Source: Amycolatopsis sp. CA-128772 (GTDB lineage: Bacteria; Actinomycetota; Actinomycetes; Mycobacteriales; Pseudonocardiaceae). From it: DNA of 64,000 bases. Positions 43,118 to 51,527 of the stretch are shown piece after piece. The stretch covers positions 16,309 to 80,308 of the forward strand of contig NZ_PPHG01000057.1 of the NCBI RefSeq assembly GCF_002904295.1, read 5' to 3'. The translations under genes were made by a program, and so were the position numbers. The first letter of the stretch is position 1, and the number at the start of each line of letters is the position of its first letter. The notes under the pieces are model-generated. The model searched no databases. It saw only the letters and a list, made by a program, of their open reading frames with translations, and was not told the DNA's origin.

Positions 43118-43605
43118 CCCGCGCGGTCCTCTCCCTCGGTTCCAACCTGGGCGACCGGCTGGGGTTCCTTCGGTCAGCCCTCGACGCGGTCCGCCCGGCG
43201 CTGGTCGCGGTGTCGAGCGTGTACGAGACGAAGGCGTGGGGCGTCGAGGACCAGCCGGACTTCCTGAACGCGGTCTGCATCGTGGACGACCCGGCCCGCG
43301 ACCACTGGGCATGGCTGCGCACAGGCCAGGCGGCCGAGCAGTCGGCGGGCCGCGTCCGCGAGCTGCACTGGGGCCCCCGCACCCTGGACGTCGACGTGGT
43401 CACGGTGGACGGCGTGACATCCGACGACCCGGAGCTGCTCCTGCCGCACCCGGGCACACCGGACCGGGCGAGCGTGCTGGTGCCGTGGGTGGAGATCGCC
43501 CCGGACGCAATCCTGCCGGGCCACGGCCCGATCGCGGCGCTGCTGAAGGCCCGCCCGTCGGCCGAGGTGGCCACGGTCCGCCGGACGAACCTCGAACTGC
43601 GCTGA
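43114..43605 (+). CDS. folK: Hydroxymethyl-dihydropterin pyrophosphokinase
   Basis: A 163-residue enzyme that pyrophosphorylates the pterin alcohol before FolP acts. [17 protein letters not shown] at the N-terminus and [12 protein letters not shown] match the family. GTG start overlapping folB. Last gene of the fol operon; DUF3180, usually next, is displaced by a MerR gene. Confidence 0.95.
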   Translation: MTRAVLSLGSNLGDRLGFLRSALDAVRPALVAVSSVYETKAWGVEDQPDFLNAVCIVDDPARDHWAWLRTGQAAEQSAGRVRELHWGPRTLDVDVVTVDGVTSDDPELLLPHPGTPDRASVLVPWVEIAPDAILPGHGPIAALLKARPSAEVATVRRTNLELR

Positions 43606-43689
43606 GGCGGAAAGGTGACTCATCGGTGAACCGGCGGTGACCGTTACCGATCACCCCCGGCCCGTCGCCGAGCTGCCCTCTCCCTGCGC

Positions 43690-44634
43690 TCAGCCGCGCA
43701 AAGCCGCGATCATGAAGCCCACCGCCGGCTGGGTCGTCGGCACCGGTGGCCAGTCGTTGATCGTGGCCAGCAGCTGCCAGTAGCGCTCCGCGCGGGCGTC
43801 GCCGCTCGCTGCGAAGCGGTCCGCCAGCTCCCTGCGGAACTCGGCCGCAGCCGCGTCCTGGTCCGGGCGCGCCGAGGCGGTCGCGATCTCGGCCGCAAGC
43901 GTTTGCCCCGTCTCCGATGTCGGGCTTTCTCCCGCGTCGACCGCTTCCTGGGCACGGACCATCCACTCGTTCCAGTGGGTGCGCCAAGCCTCCGCGGGGT
44001 GCTCGAACTCGCCGTCCTTGATCTGCTGGGCCTGGGTTTCGCTCATGCGGCGGATCAGGGCCCGGAAGTCCGGATCCTGGACCAGCTCGGCGAACTCGAT
44101 CCAGGCCTCGAGCTGCTCGGGCGACGGGTCGTCGGGCAGTTCCGGCTTGCCCGAGCGCATCCGGCGGTAGAACTCCTGGTCGATGTCGAGCCCGGCGACC
44201 ATCTCGTCCCAGAACTCGTCGACCAGCCGCTTGCGCTCCTCGTCGGACATCGACGCGAGGCGGTTCATCAGGTTCACCTCCTCCAGCTCCGAGTTGCGTT
44301 TGGCCACCGCGCGCAGCACCGCCCGGCGCAGCCGCAGGCGCCGGATCTGCTCGTCGAGTGCTTCGACGTGGCGGGTCGCCAGCTCGCCGACCGTCGCCGA
44401 CTGGGTCAGGGCGGCCGAGACGTCGGCGAGGCCCAGGCCCAGCTCGCGCAGGGTGCGGACCAGTTCCAGGCGGGCCATCGCCGCCGCGTCGTAGAGGCGG
44501 TAGCCGGCGTCCGTCCGGTCGGTCGGGGGCAGGAGGCCCTCGTCCGAATAGAACCGGATGGTCTTGACCGGCAGGCCGGTCCGGCGGGCCAGCTCGCCGA
44601 TGGTGAAGGTTGCGGTGGTGCCCACAAGACGCAT
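43690..44634 (-). CDS. MerR-family transcriptional regulator
   Basis: A 314-residue regulator. The MerR winged helix occupies residues 8-76 (FTIGELARRTGLPVKTIRFY, SDEGLLPPTDRTDAGYRLYD), followed by the dimerisation helix and a long 190-residue C-terminal helical region without a recognised ligand pocket. The C-part (RLASMSDEERKRLVDEFWDE) resembles the effector region of TipA-like or other MerR activators only loosely. It lies opposite to its neighbours, between folK and the DUF3180 gene. The ATG at 44634 has GGAG nine bases upstream, inside a dyad that may be its own operator. Confidence 0.9.
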   Translation of the reverse strand: MRLVGTTATFTIGELARRTGLPVKTIRFYSDEGLLPPTDRTDAGYRLYDAAAMARLELVRTLRELGLGLADVSAALTQSATVGELATRHVEALDEQIRRLRLRRAVLRAVAKRNSELEEVNLMNRLASMSDEERKRLVDEFWDEMVAGLDIDQEFYRRMRSGKPELPDDPSPEQLEAWIEFAELVQDPDFRALIRRMSETQAQQIKDGEFEHPAEAWRTHWNEWMVRAQEAVDAGESPTSETGQTLAAEIATASARPDQDAAAAEFRRELADRFAASGDARAERYWQLLATINDWPPVPTTQPAVGFMIAALRG

Positions 44635-44686
44635 GGTGAAGTCTCCAGTCGGGGGAGAGTCAACCCTGCCACGGTACGGTTGAGGC

Positions 44687-45148
44687 ATGCACTTCACCCG
44701 GCCCCGTGACCTGGTGGTGGCCGGGCTGCTCGGCCTGGGCCTCGGCTACCTGCTCTTCCAGGTCGCGTACGGCTCGCTGCCGCAACTGCCGCTGCTCGCC
44801 GGCATCACCTTCGCCGTGCTGGCCGTGCTCGAGCTCGTGCTGGCCTTCTCGATCCGGTCGCGGATCAAGAACGGCCGTGTCGTTGCCGCGATCGGGGTCG
44901 CCCGATCGGTGGCGCTCGCCAAGGCGTCGTCACTCGCTGGCGCCTTCATGACGGGCGCCTGGCTGGCCGCGCTCGCCTATCTTTTTCCGCGACGTGACGA
45001 ACTCGTCGCGGCGGTGCTCGACACCCGCGCCGCGGTGGTCGGCGCCGGCTCCGCCGCGGCCCTGGTAGCAGCGGCTTTGTGGCTCGAACACTGCTGCCGC
45101 ACCCCGCAGGACCACGATCGTGAGCGCACCCGCGGGACGACCGGTTAG
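44687..45148 (+). CDS. DUF3180 membrane protein
   Basis: A 153-residue protein with four membrane segments (LVVAGLLGLGLGYLLFQVAY, LAGITFAVLAVLELVLAFSI, and two more around AGAFMTGAWLAALAYLF and GAGSAAALVAAALWLEHCC). DUF3180 normally follows folK in actinobacteria; function unknown. The ATG at 44687 lies six bases after a TACGGT box, so its mRNA appears leaderless. Confidence 0.88.
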   Translation: MHFTRPRDLVVAGLLGLGLGYLLFQVAYGSLPQLPLLAGITFAVLAVLELVLAFSIRSRIKNGRVVAAIGVARSVALAKASSLAGAFMTGAWLAALAYLFPRRDELVAAVLDTRAAVVGAGSAAALVAAALWLEHCCRTPQDHDRERTRGTTG

Positions 45149-45217
45149 CGCTGGAATCCCACCGCTCGCTGGACCGAGTAGGTCTCGTTCGGATTACGAG
45201 CAGGTACGGTGTCAGTC

Positions 45218-47530
45218 ATGACCGGCGTGGGTGACGACTCGCGCGGCCGCCTCTTGGGCAGGCCGTGGCTCGTTGTCGGCTTTGTCCTCGCCATCGGAGC
45301 CACCCTCGCACTGGTGCTCAGCGACGACCTCCGCTATCTCCGGCTGGGGATCGTCGCGGCCCTCTGGGCCGCCCTGATCGGCGCTTTCCTCGCCGTGAAG
45401 TATCGCAAGCACGCGGCACAGAGCGAGGACGCGGTCGCCGAGGCGCAGGCTGTGTACGAACTGGAGCTGGAACGCGAGATCGCGGCCCGGCGCGAATTCG
45501 AGCTGGAGGTGGAGGCCGAGAACCGCACCGCGGCCGACTCCAAGGGCCGAGAGGAGCTGGAGGCGCTGCGCAACGAGGTGTCCGCGCTGCGCGACAGCCT
45601 CCAGTCGCTGTTCGGCGGCGAGGTTCTGCTCGAGCGCGTGGCGCTGACCGCGCAGGCGACCCGGATGCGCAAGGTGTCCGACGACAACCGGATGATCCCC
45701 GACGGCGCGCCGAAGAAGAAGCCGGCGCAGCTGATGGCCGGGAAGAAGCCGGTGGTCGAGGGCGGCGAGCGGCCGACCGAGCTGATCGACCGCGTCCTGG
45801 ACGAGCGCCGCCGCAAGGCCTCGGGCGCGAAGCCCGCGAACGGCAAGGGCCTCGGCAAGGGCAAGGGCTTCGGCGGCAAGCCGGTCCCGAAGACGCCGGC
45901 GAACGTCTCCGTCCAGAGCACCCAGCAGATGGCCCGGCCGAAGCCGCTGAGCGAACGCCGTCCGCCGGTCCCGCCGGTCGACCCGGCGCTGAACGCCGCC
46001 CAGCGCGAGCTGAAGGCGGCGGAGCTGCGCGCCGAGGCGGCCCGCCGCCAGGCCGAGTCGCAGCCGATGCGGCTGCCGAAGCCGGACGAGATCGCGAAGC
46101 AGCCCGAGCGCCGTCCGGAGGCCGCGGCCGAGCCGGCGCGCCGTGACGTGCCGCGGCCCGCCGAGCCCAAGACCGAGATCCGCCGCCCGCCGGAGCCGAA
46201 GACGGAGATCCGGCGGCCGCCGGAGCCGAAGACCGAGATCCGCCGCCCCGAGCCGCCGCCCGCGCGCCGGGCGGAGATGTCGCGGTCGGACATCCGGCCC
46301 GTGGAGGCGTCGCGGTCGGACATCCCGCGGGTGGAGATGTCGCGGCCGGATATTCCGCGGGTGGAGATGTCGCGGCCGGATATTCCGCGGGTGGAGGCGC
46401 CGCGGTCGAACGGTTCGCGTGGTGAAGCGTCGCGTGCGGACATTCCCCGGGTGGAGATGTCGCGGCCGGACATCCCGCGGGTAGAAGCGCCGCGGCCGAA
46501 CGGTTCGCGTGGTGAAGCGTCGCGTGCGGACATTCCGCGCGTGGAGATGTCGCGGCCGGACATTCCGCGCGTCGAGATGTCGCGGCCCGATATTCCGCGG
46601 GTGGAGATGTCGCGTTCGGACCTGCCGCGCGTCGGTGGCCAGCCGAACGGCGTGCGGCCCGAGCCGCGCAAGGCGCCCGAGCCGCCGCGTGCGCCGGGCC
46701 GTCCTGGGGCGAACGTGCCGCCGCCGAAGCCTTCGGAGATGTCGCGGTCGGACATCCGTCCGGTCAAGGACCTGAGCGCGGCCTTCCAGAACCGCGACGA
46801 CTTCGCCGAGCGCCAGCGGCCGAACCGGCCGAAGCCGCCCGAGCCGAAGGCGCCGATGCCGCGGGACGCTGCGGCCTCCCGCACGGACCTGCCGCCGGTC
46901 GTCCCGCCGACGACGCCGGTGCCGAGCAACGGCCCGTCGCCGCGGCAGCCGTCGCGCACGAACCTGCCGCCGGTGGTTCCGCCGACGACGCCGGTGCCGG
47001 CCGCCGACGGCCGCCGCCCGTCGCGGCTGGAGCAGTTCTCGCGGGCGGACATGTCGCCGATCCTGGACGAGCCGCCGTCGCGGCACGGTGGTTCGCACCG
47101 GGCGCCGGGCGAGGCCGCGGCCCAGGCCGAGGCGCCGATGGCGAACCCGACGTTGCCGGAGTCGGTCCGCAACTTCCAGGGCCGTTCCGGCGGCCGTCGC
47201 CGCAAGCCGGACGAATCCCAGCAAATGCCGGCGGTCCCCGCGGCGCCGGAGCCCCCGGCCAGCGGTCGCCGGCGGCGCCCGGACGGCGAGCCACCGGCCT
47301 GGGAAGGCATGGTCGCCGAGCGGGCCTCGATGTCCCGCCGCGGAATGACCCCGGTCGACCCGGCCGACGTGGAGCAGAACGGCCACAACGGCGCCCGCAA
47401 CGGCCACCGGACGCCCGAGCCGCCTCCGGGCAGCGGATCCCACGCGGCGGGCCGTTCGGTGAGCGAACTCCTGGCGGCCAACGGCGGCACGGGCTCGACC
47501 CCCCGCCGCCGCCGGCGCGCGGAGGACTGA
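45218..47530 (+). CDS. DUF6779-like membrane protein with repeat-rich tail
   Basis: A 770-residue protein with two N-terminal membrane helices (WLVVGFVLAIGATLALVLSD, LGIVAALWAALIGAFLAVKY), a coiled coil rich in Glu/Arg (residues 75-145) and a very long Pro/Arg-rich disordered tail. The tail contains three copies of EPKTEIRRPP and twelve tandem decapeptides of the type MSRPDIPRVE. I know this family only as uncharacterised; its coiled coil and tail suggest a scaffold at the membrane or septum. The ATG at 45218 is favoured by a TACGGT box seven bases upstream over GTG 45209. Confidence 0.8.
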   Translation: MTGVGDDSRGRLLGRPWLVVGFVLAIGATLALVLSDDLRYLRLGIVAALWAALIGAFLAVKYRKHAAQSEDAVAEAQAVYELELEREIAARREFELEVEAENRTAADSKGREELEALRNEVSALRDSLQSLFGGEVLLERVALTAQATRMRKVSDDNRMIPDGAPKKKPAQLMAGKKPVVEGGERPTELIDRVLDERRRKASGAKPANGKGLGKGKGFGGKPVPKTPANVSVQSTQQMARPKPLSERRPPVPPVDPALNAAQRELKAAELRAEAARRQAESQPMRLPKPDEIAKQPERRPEAAAEPARRDVPRPAEPKTEIRRPPEPKTEIRRPPEPKTEIRRPEPPPARRAEMSRSDIRPVEASRSDIPRVEMSRPDIPRVEMSRPDIPRVEAPRSNGSRGEASRADIPRVEMSRPDIPRVEAPRPNGSRGEASRADIPRVEMSRPDIPRVEMSRPDIPRVEMSRSDLPRVGGQPNGVRPEPRKAPEPPRAPGRPGANVPPPKPSEMSRSDIRPVKDLSAAFQNRDDFAERQRPNRPKPPEPKAPMPRDAAASRTDLPPVVPPTTPVPSNGPSPRQPSRTNLPPVVPPTTPVPAADGRRPSRLEQFSRADMSPILDEPPSRHGGSHRAPGEAAAQAEAPMANPTLPESVRNFQGRSGGRRRKPDESQQMPAVPAAPEPPASGRRRRPDGEPPAWEGMVAERASMSRRGMTPVDPADVEQNGHNGARNGHRTPEPPPGSGSHAAGRSVSELLAANGGTGSTPRRRRRAED
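46165..46255 (+). repeat. Three tandem 30-bp repeats (EPKTEIRRPP)
   Basis: In-frame copies encode EPKTEIRRPP twice and a third ending in RRPEPP. The unit length (30 bp) equals that of the adjacent array. Confidence 0.85.
46277..46636 (+). repeat. Twelve tandem 30-bp repeats (MSRPDIPRVE type)
   Basis: Copies of a 30-bp unit (core GTGGAGATGTCGCGGCCGGA) encode decapeptides MSRPDIPRVE, with variants ASRADIPRVE and APRSNGSRGE. The APR..NGSRGEASRADIPRVE block occurs twice, so a higher-order duplication has taken place. All copies keep frame, so the array is coding and likely variable in length between strains. Confidence 0.9.
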
Positions 47531-47560
47531 GCCGCAGGCTCGCCAGACCCGAAGCGCCCC

Positions 47561-47690
47561 AATGTGGCGTTGGGTGCGCTGGACGCACCCAACGCCACAT
47601 TGGGTGCGCTGGATGCACCCAACGCCACATTGGGTGCGTTGGATGCACCGAACGCCACATTGGGTGCGCCCAACGCCACATTGGGGCGGT
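47561..47690. repeat. Tandem self-complementary repeat array (30-bp unit)
   Basis: Three units and a shortened fourth of about 30 bp (core GGCGTTGGGTGCGCTGGA) follow the DUF6779-like gene. Each unit is itself an inverted repeat; the first forms AATGTGGCGTTGGGTGCG/CGCACCCAACGCCACATT, 18-bp arms with a 5-base loop. Alternative pairings between units are possible. It probably ends transcription of the upstream gene and may be a dispersed repeat. Confidence 0.85.
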
Positions 47691-47860
47691 CGGGCCCGGC
47701 TCAGACTTCGGCGTGGGCCGGGGCGGAAGGCCGGGGCGTGCGGGCCGGGGGGCGGTCGGGCCCGGCTCAGACTTCGGCGTGGGCCGAGGCGGAAGGCCGG
47801 GGCGTGCGGGCCGGGGGGCGGTCGGGCCCGGCTCAGACTTCGGCGTGGGCCGAGGCGGCA
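47686..47860. repeat. 66-bp tandem repeat, about 2.7 copies
   Basis: Copies start at 47686, 47752 and 47818 with the marker GCGGTCGGGCCCGGCTCAGA; copies one and two differ by one visible base, and the third breaks off at about 47860. The array joins directly onto the hairpin repeats. No convincing gene is seen in 47531-47896, although the frames stay open because 66 is a multiple of three. Confidence 0.85.
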
Positions 47861-47896
47861 TTCCGGTCCCCGCGCCCTCGCGTAGGGTGACCGGCT

Positions 47897-49063
47897 GTGA
47901 GCGGAACCCTCTCGCCCGCGACGGGACTTGATCGCGGACGGCGGCCTCGCCGGATCACCGTGCTGCTGCCGGTGCTCGGGCTGATCGTGGTGGCCCTGTG
48001 CGGCCTGTTCCTGTTCGGGCTCGCCACCGCGCGGGTCGGGCCCCTCGCCGTCACCATCGGTGTCCTCGCCGCGCTCGTGCCCGTGGCCGGCGTTGTCGCC
48101 GGGTTCCTCTGGGTCGACCGGTGGGAGCCCGAACCCGCCAAGTTCCTGCTGCTCGCCTTCGCCTGGGGTGCCTGCATCGCGACCATCACCGCGCTGCTCA
48201 TCAACACCACCGCCGAGGCCGTCGGGGACGAGCTGCTCGGCCAGGGCAGCGGCAACACCGTCGCCGCGCTCGTCTCCGCCCCCGTCGTCGAGGAGGCCGC
48301 GAAGGCGCTCTTCGTCGTCCTCATCCTCTGGCGGCGGTCCAGTGAGTTCGACGGCGTCGTCGACGGGGTCGTCTACGCCGGGTTCAGCGCCGCCGGGTTC
48401 GCCTTCACCGAGAACATCTACTACTTCGGGCGGGCCTTCTACGACTACGGCTTCGGCGACGGGCACAGCCAGGGCGTCATCACCGCGTTCTTCCTGCGGG
48501 GCGTGCTCGCGCCCTTCACCCACCCGCTGTTCGCCGTGCTCACCGGCATCGGGATCGGCATCGCCGCGCGGACGACCACCAAGGCGCTGAAGATCGTCGC
48601 GCCGATCGCCGGGTACCTCGCCGCCGTCTGCCTGCACGCCCTGTGGAACAGCGCCGCGCTGCTCGGCGGCTCGAAGTTCCTCACCGTCTACTTCCTGATC
48701 ATGCTGCCGCTGTTCCTCGGCGTCGTCTACCTGGTCGTCCTGCAGCGACGGCGGGAGCAGCGGATCATCGCCGCCGCGCTGCCGCACATGGCGGCGGCCC
48801 GGTGGATCGCGCCGTCGGAGGTCGAGCTGCTGGCCAGCCTGCCCGGCCGGCGGGCGTGGCGGCGGCAGGCGAAACGGCAGTCCGGCAAGCAGGCCGCGAG
48901 GGCCGTGGCGGTGTACCAGGCCAGCGTCACGGAGCTCGCGTTCCTCGATCGGCACCAGCTCACCAGCGACGTCGACCGGCAGCGCCAGCAGGAGCTCCTG
49001 CGCACCCTGAAGGCCGCCCGCGCGGAGGCGACGCGCCTCGCCGACGAGGCCGCCCGCGGGTGA
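47897..49063 (+). CDS. PrsW-family intramembrane metalloprotease
   Basis: A 388-residue multi-span membrane protein. The family motifs are present in order: EEAAKAL (VVEEAAKALFVVLIL), FAFTENIYYF, HPLFAVLTG and HALWNSAAL. In Bacillus the founding member cleaves the anti-sigma factor RsiW; the substrate here is unknown. About 100 charged C-terminal residues lie in the cytosol. The GTG at 47897 is eight bases after a TAGGGT box, and the promoter must lie within or just after the repeat array. Confidence 0.9.
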   Translation: MSGTLSPATGLDRGRRPRRITVLLPVLGLIVVALCGLFLFGLATARVGPLAVTIGVLAALVPVAGVVAGFLWVDRWEPEPAKFLLLAFAWGACIATITALLINTTAEAVGDELLGQGSGNTVAALVSAPVVEEAAKALFVVLILWRRSSEFDGVVDGVVYAGFSAAGFAFTENIYYFGRAFYDYGFGDGHSQGVITAFFLRGVLAPFTHPLFAVLTGIGIGIAARTTTKALKIVAPIAGYLAAVCLHALWNSAALLGGSKFLTVYFLIMLPLFLGVVYLVVLQRRREQRIIAAALPHMAAARWIAPSEVELLASLPGRRAWRRQAKRQSGKQAARAVAVYQASVTELAFLDRHQLTSDVDRQRQQELLRTLKAARAEATRLADEAARG

Positions 49064-49184
49064 ACCGGTCCGGGTGAAGCTGGTCACCCGGGCTCAACGG
49101 CGTGCGCTGGCGCGAGTTAGTCTCGCGCCGTCGTCCGGTACCCGGAAAAGGGACTGGAACGAGAGCAGAGGGAGTCTGCCAGCC

Positions 49185-49211
49185 ATGAGCGTCCACAGGC
49201 GCACGCCATGA
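49185..49211 (+). other. Eight-codon upstream ORF before the DUF2520 gene
   Basis: ATG AGC ... TGA encodes MSVHRRTP, with GGGAG ten bases upstream. Its stop overlaps the ATG at 49208, so translation of the next gene may depend on it. Confidence 0.35.
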
Positions 49212-50113
49212 TGCGGCCCGCCCGCCTCGCGGTCGGCGTCGTTTCCGCCGGCCGGGTGGGCAGCGTGCTCGGCGCCGCGCTGGCCCGGGCGGGGCACACC
49301 GTGGTCGCCGCGTCGGGCCTGTCCGCCTCTTCGCTGGCGCGGGCCGAACGCCTCCTCCCCGACGTGCCCCTGCTGCCGCCCGACGAGACCGTCCGCCAGG
49401 CGGACCTGGTGCTGCTCGCCCTCCCCGACGACGCGCTGGCCGGGATGGTCCGCGGGCTCGTCGCCACCGGGTCGCTGCGGCCCGGGCAGATCGTCGTGCA
49501 CACCTCCGGCGCGCACGGCATCGACGTCCTGGCCCCCGCGGCCGAGGCCGGCGCGCTGCCGCTCGCCCTGCACCCGGTGATGACGTTCACCGGCCGCGAG
49601 GAGGACCTCGAGCGGCTGGCGGCGTGCAGCATCGGCGTCACGGCGGCCGAAGGCGACGAAGCGGCGTGGAACGTCGGCGAAGCGCTGGCCGTCGAGATGG
49701 GCGCCGAGCCGGTGCGCATCCCCGACTCCGCGCGAGCGCTCTACCACGCAGCGTTGGCCCACGGCGCAAACCACCTGATGACGCTGGTCGCGGACTGCGC
49801 CGACCTGTTGCGGGAGGCCGGAATCGGGCAATCCGAACGCCTGGTCGCGCCACTGCTCTCGGCGGCGTTGGATAATGTGCTGCGACACGGCGACCGCGCC
49901 CTCACCGGCCCGGTCGCCCGTGGCGACGCCGGCACGGTCCGCAAGCACCTCGCGGTGCTGGCGGACCGGGCGCCGGACGTGGCGCCGGCCTACCGCGCGC
50001 TGGCCAAGCGCACGGTGGCGCGTTCGACGGCTGCCGGGCTGCTGGACACCGCGGCCGCCAAAGACCTCACCGAACTCCTCGACGATCCCGCCGAAGGGCC
50101 CCCAGACCAGTGA
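49208..50113 (+). CDS. Rossmann-fold DUF2520 protein, probable ketopantoate reductase
   Basis: A 301-residue NAD(P)-binding protein: N-terminal Rossmann domain (LAVGVVSAGRVGSVLGAALA, ADLVLLALPDDALAGM, VVHTSGAHGIDVL) and C-terminal DUF2520 helical domain (ALYHAALAHGANHLMTLVAD). It overlaps panC by 4 bp, which suggests it supplies pantoate in place of, or beside, PanE. That is inference from context; the family is not firmly characterised. Confidence 0.8.
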   Translation: MMRPARLAVGVVSAGRVGSVLGAALARAGHTVVAASGLSASSLARAERLLPDVPLLPPDETVRQADLVLLALPDDALAGMVRGLVATGSLRPGQIVVHTSGAHGIDVLAPAAEAGALPLALHPVMTFTGREEDLERLAACSIGVTAAEGDEAAWNVGEALAVEMGAEPVRIPDSARALYHAALAHGANHLMTLVADCADLLREAGIGQSERLVAPLLSAALDNVLRHGDRALTGPVARGDAGTVRKHLAVLADRAPDVAPAYRALAKRTVARSTAAGLLDTAAAKDLTELLDDPAEGPPDQ

Positions 50114-51015
50114 CCACACCGAAATTCAGCCGCGGCACCCTGAACACGTTCGCGTCGCCCCAGCACGTGAGCCAGGTCAGCCGGGCGCTGCACGGCGTCG
50201 GCCGCAAGCTGGCGCTCGTGCCGACCATGGGCGCGCTGCACGCCGGGCACCGCGAACTGATCCGCCGCGCGAAGCGGCTGCCGAACAACGTCGTCGCCAC
50301 CTCGATCTTCGTCAACCCCCTGCAGTTCGGGGCGGGCGAAGACTTCGAGGCGTACCCGCGGCCGCTGGAGGCCGACCTCGCTGTCCTGAGCGAGGACGGC
50401 GTCGAAATCGCGTTCACCCCGAGCGCCGACGCGCTTTACGCCGACGGCGCCGTGGTGACCGTGCACCCCGGCCCGCTCGGCGAGGAGCTGGAGGGCGCGG
50501 TCCGGCCCGGGCACTTCGCCGGCGTGCTCACCGTCGTGGCGAAGCTGTTCAACCTGCTCCGCCCGGACTACGCCCTGTTCGGCGAAAAGGACTACCAGCA
50601 ACTGGTCCTGATCAAGCGGATGGTGCGGGATCTGAACATCGACACGCACGTCATCGGCGTGCCGACCGTGCGTGAGCGGGACGGGCTCGCGTTGTCGTCG
50701 CGCAACGTCTACCTGACGCCGGAACAGCGCGAAGACGCCATCGTCTTGTCGGCCGCCCTCACCGCGGGGGCGTTCGTCGGCCGGGACGGGGCGGACGCGG
50801 TCCTGGAGACCGCGTGGAAGACCCTCGCCGCGCGGCCCGCGGTCGAGGTGGATTACCTGGAATTGCGGGGAACCGACCTCGGGCCGGCGCCCGTCGATGG
50901 TGAAGCACGGCTGTTGATCGCGGCCCGGGTGGGGAGTACCCGGCTGATCGACAACGTTCCGGTGTTGCTCGGCAAGGCCGTCGAGCACCCGGAACGGCTG
51001 GACGCAGGGGAATAG
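50110..51015 (+). CDS. panC: Pantothenate synthetase
   Basis: A 301-residue enzyme condensing pantoate and beta-alanine with ATP. The nucleotidylyltransferase motif GALHAGHRELIR, FVNPLQFGAGEDFEAYPR, and the second ATP motif ALSSRNVYL are intact. GTG start in overlap with the reductase-like gene; panD follows after 9 bp. Confidence 0.96.
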   Translation: MTTPKFSRGTLNTFASPQHVSQVSRALHGVGRKLALVPTMGALHAGHRELIRRAKRLPNNVVATSIFVNPLQFGAGEDFEAYPRPLEADLAVLSEDGVEIAFTPSADALYADGAVVTVHPGPLGEELEGAVRPGHFAGVLTVVAKLFNLLRPDYALFGEKDYQQLVLIKRMVRDLNIDTHVIGVPTVRERDGLALSSRNVYLTPEQREDAIVLSAALTAGAFVGRDGADAVLETAWKTLAARPAVEVDYLELRGTDLGPAPVDGEARLLIAARVGSTRLIDNVPVLLGKAVEHPERLDAGE

Positions 51016-51024
51016 GAGTCCACG

Positions 51025-51522
51025 ATGTACCGCACGATGCTCAAGTCGAAGCTCCACCGGGTCACCGTGACCCAGGCCGACCTGCACTACGTCGGTTCGG
51101 TGACAGTCGACGAAGACCTGATGGAGGCCGCGGACCTGCTGCCGGGGGAACAGGTGTCCATTGTGGACGTCACCAACGGGGCGCGGCTGGAGACCTACGT
51201 CATCAAGGGGGAACGCGGCAGCGGGGTGCTCGGCATCAACGGCGCCGCGGCGCACCTGGTGCACCCGGGTGACCTGGTCATCCTCATCTCGTACGGCCAG
51301 ATGGACGACGCCGAGGCGGCGACGTACCAGCCGCGCGTGGTGTTCGTCGACGCCGACAACCGGATCGTCAACCGGCACACCGATCCCGGCCACGCGCCGG
51401 AGGGCTCCGGGCTGCTGTCCGGCACGGTGACCCTGCCGCCGGACGAGGAGACGGCGATCTTCCCGGTCGCCGAGACGGCGGACGCCCGCCGCCTCGACGC
51501 GTTGCTGCACGCGGAAAGCTGA
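51025..51522 (+). CDS. panD: Aspartate 1-decarboxylase
   Basis: A 165-residue pyruvoyl enzyme making beta-alanine for pantothenate. Self-cleavage occurs in YVGSVTVDE between Gly24 and Ser25. The core ends near residue 120; the remaining 45 residues are an extension seen in many actinobacteria. AGGAG precedes the ATG. Confidence 0.95.
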   Translation: MYRTMLKSKLHRVTVTQADLHYVGSVTVDEDLMEAADLLPGEQVSIVDVTNGARLETYVIKGERGSGVLGINGAAAHLVHPGDLVILISYGQMDDAEAATYQPRVVFVDADNRIVNRHTDPGHAPEGSGLLSGTVTLPPDEETAIFPVAETADARRLDALLHAES

Positions 51523-51527
51523 CCCGC

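Noticed and set aside
46165-46640. Possible CRISPR array
   Set aside because: The repeats are contiguous and in frame, with no unique spacers and no cas genes. The same holds for 47561-47860.
47564-47890. Open frame encoding repeated ALDAPNAT peptides
   Set aside because: The frame is open only because the repeat units are multiples of three. There is no ribosome site and the units are better explained as hairpins.
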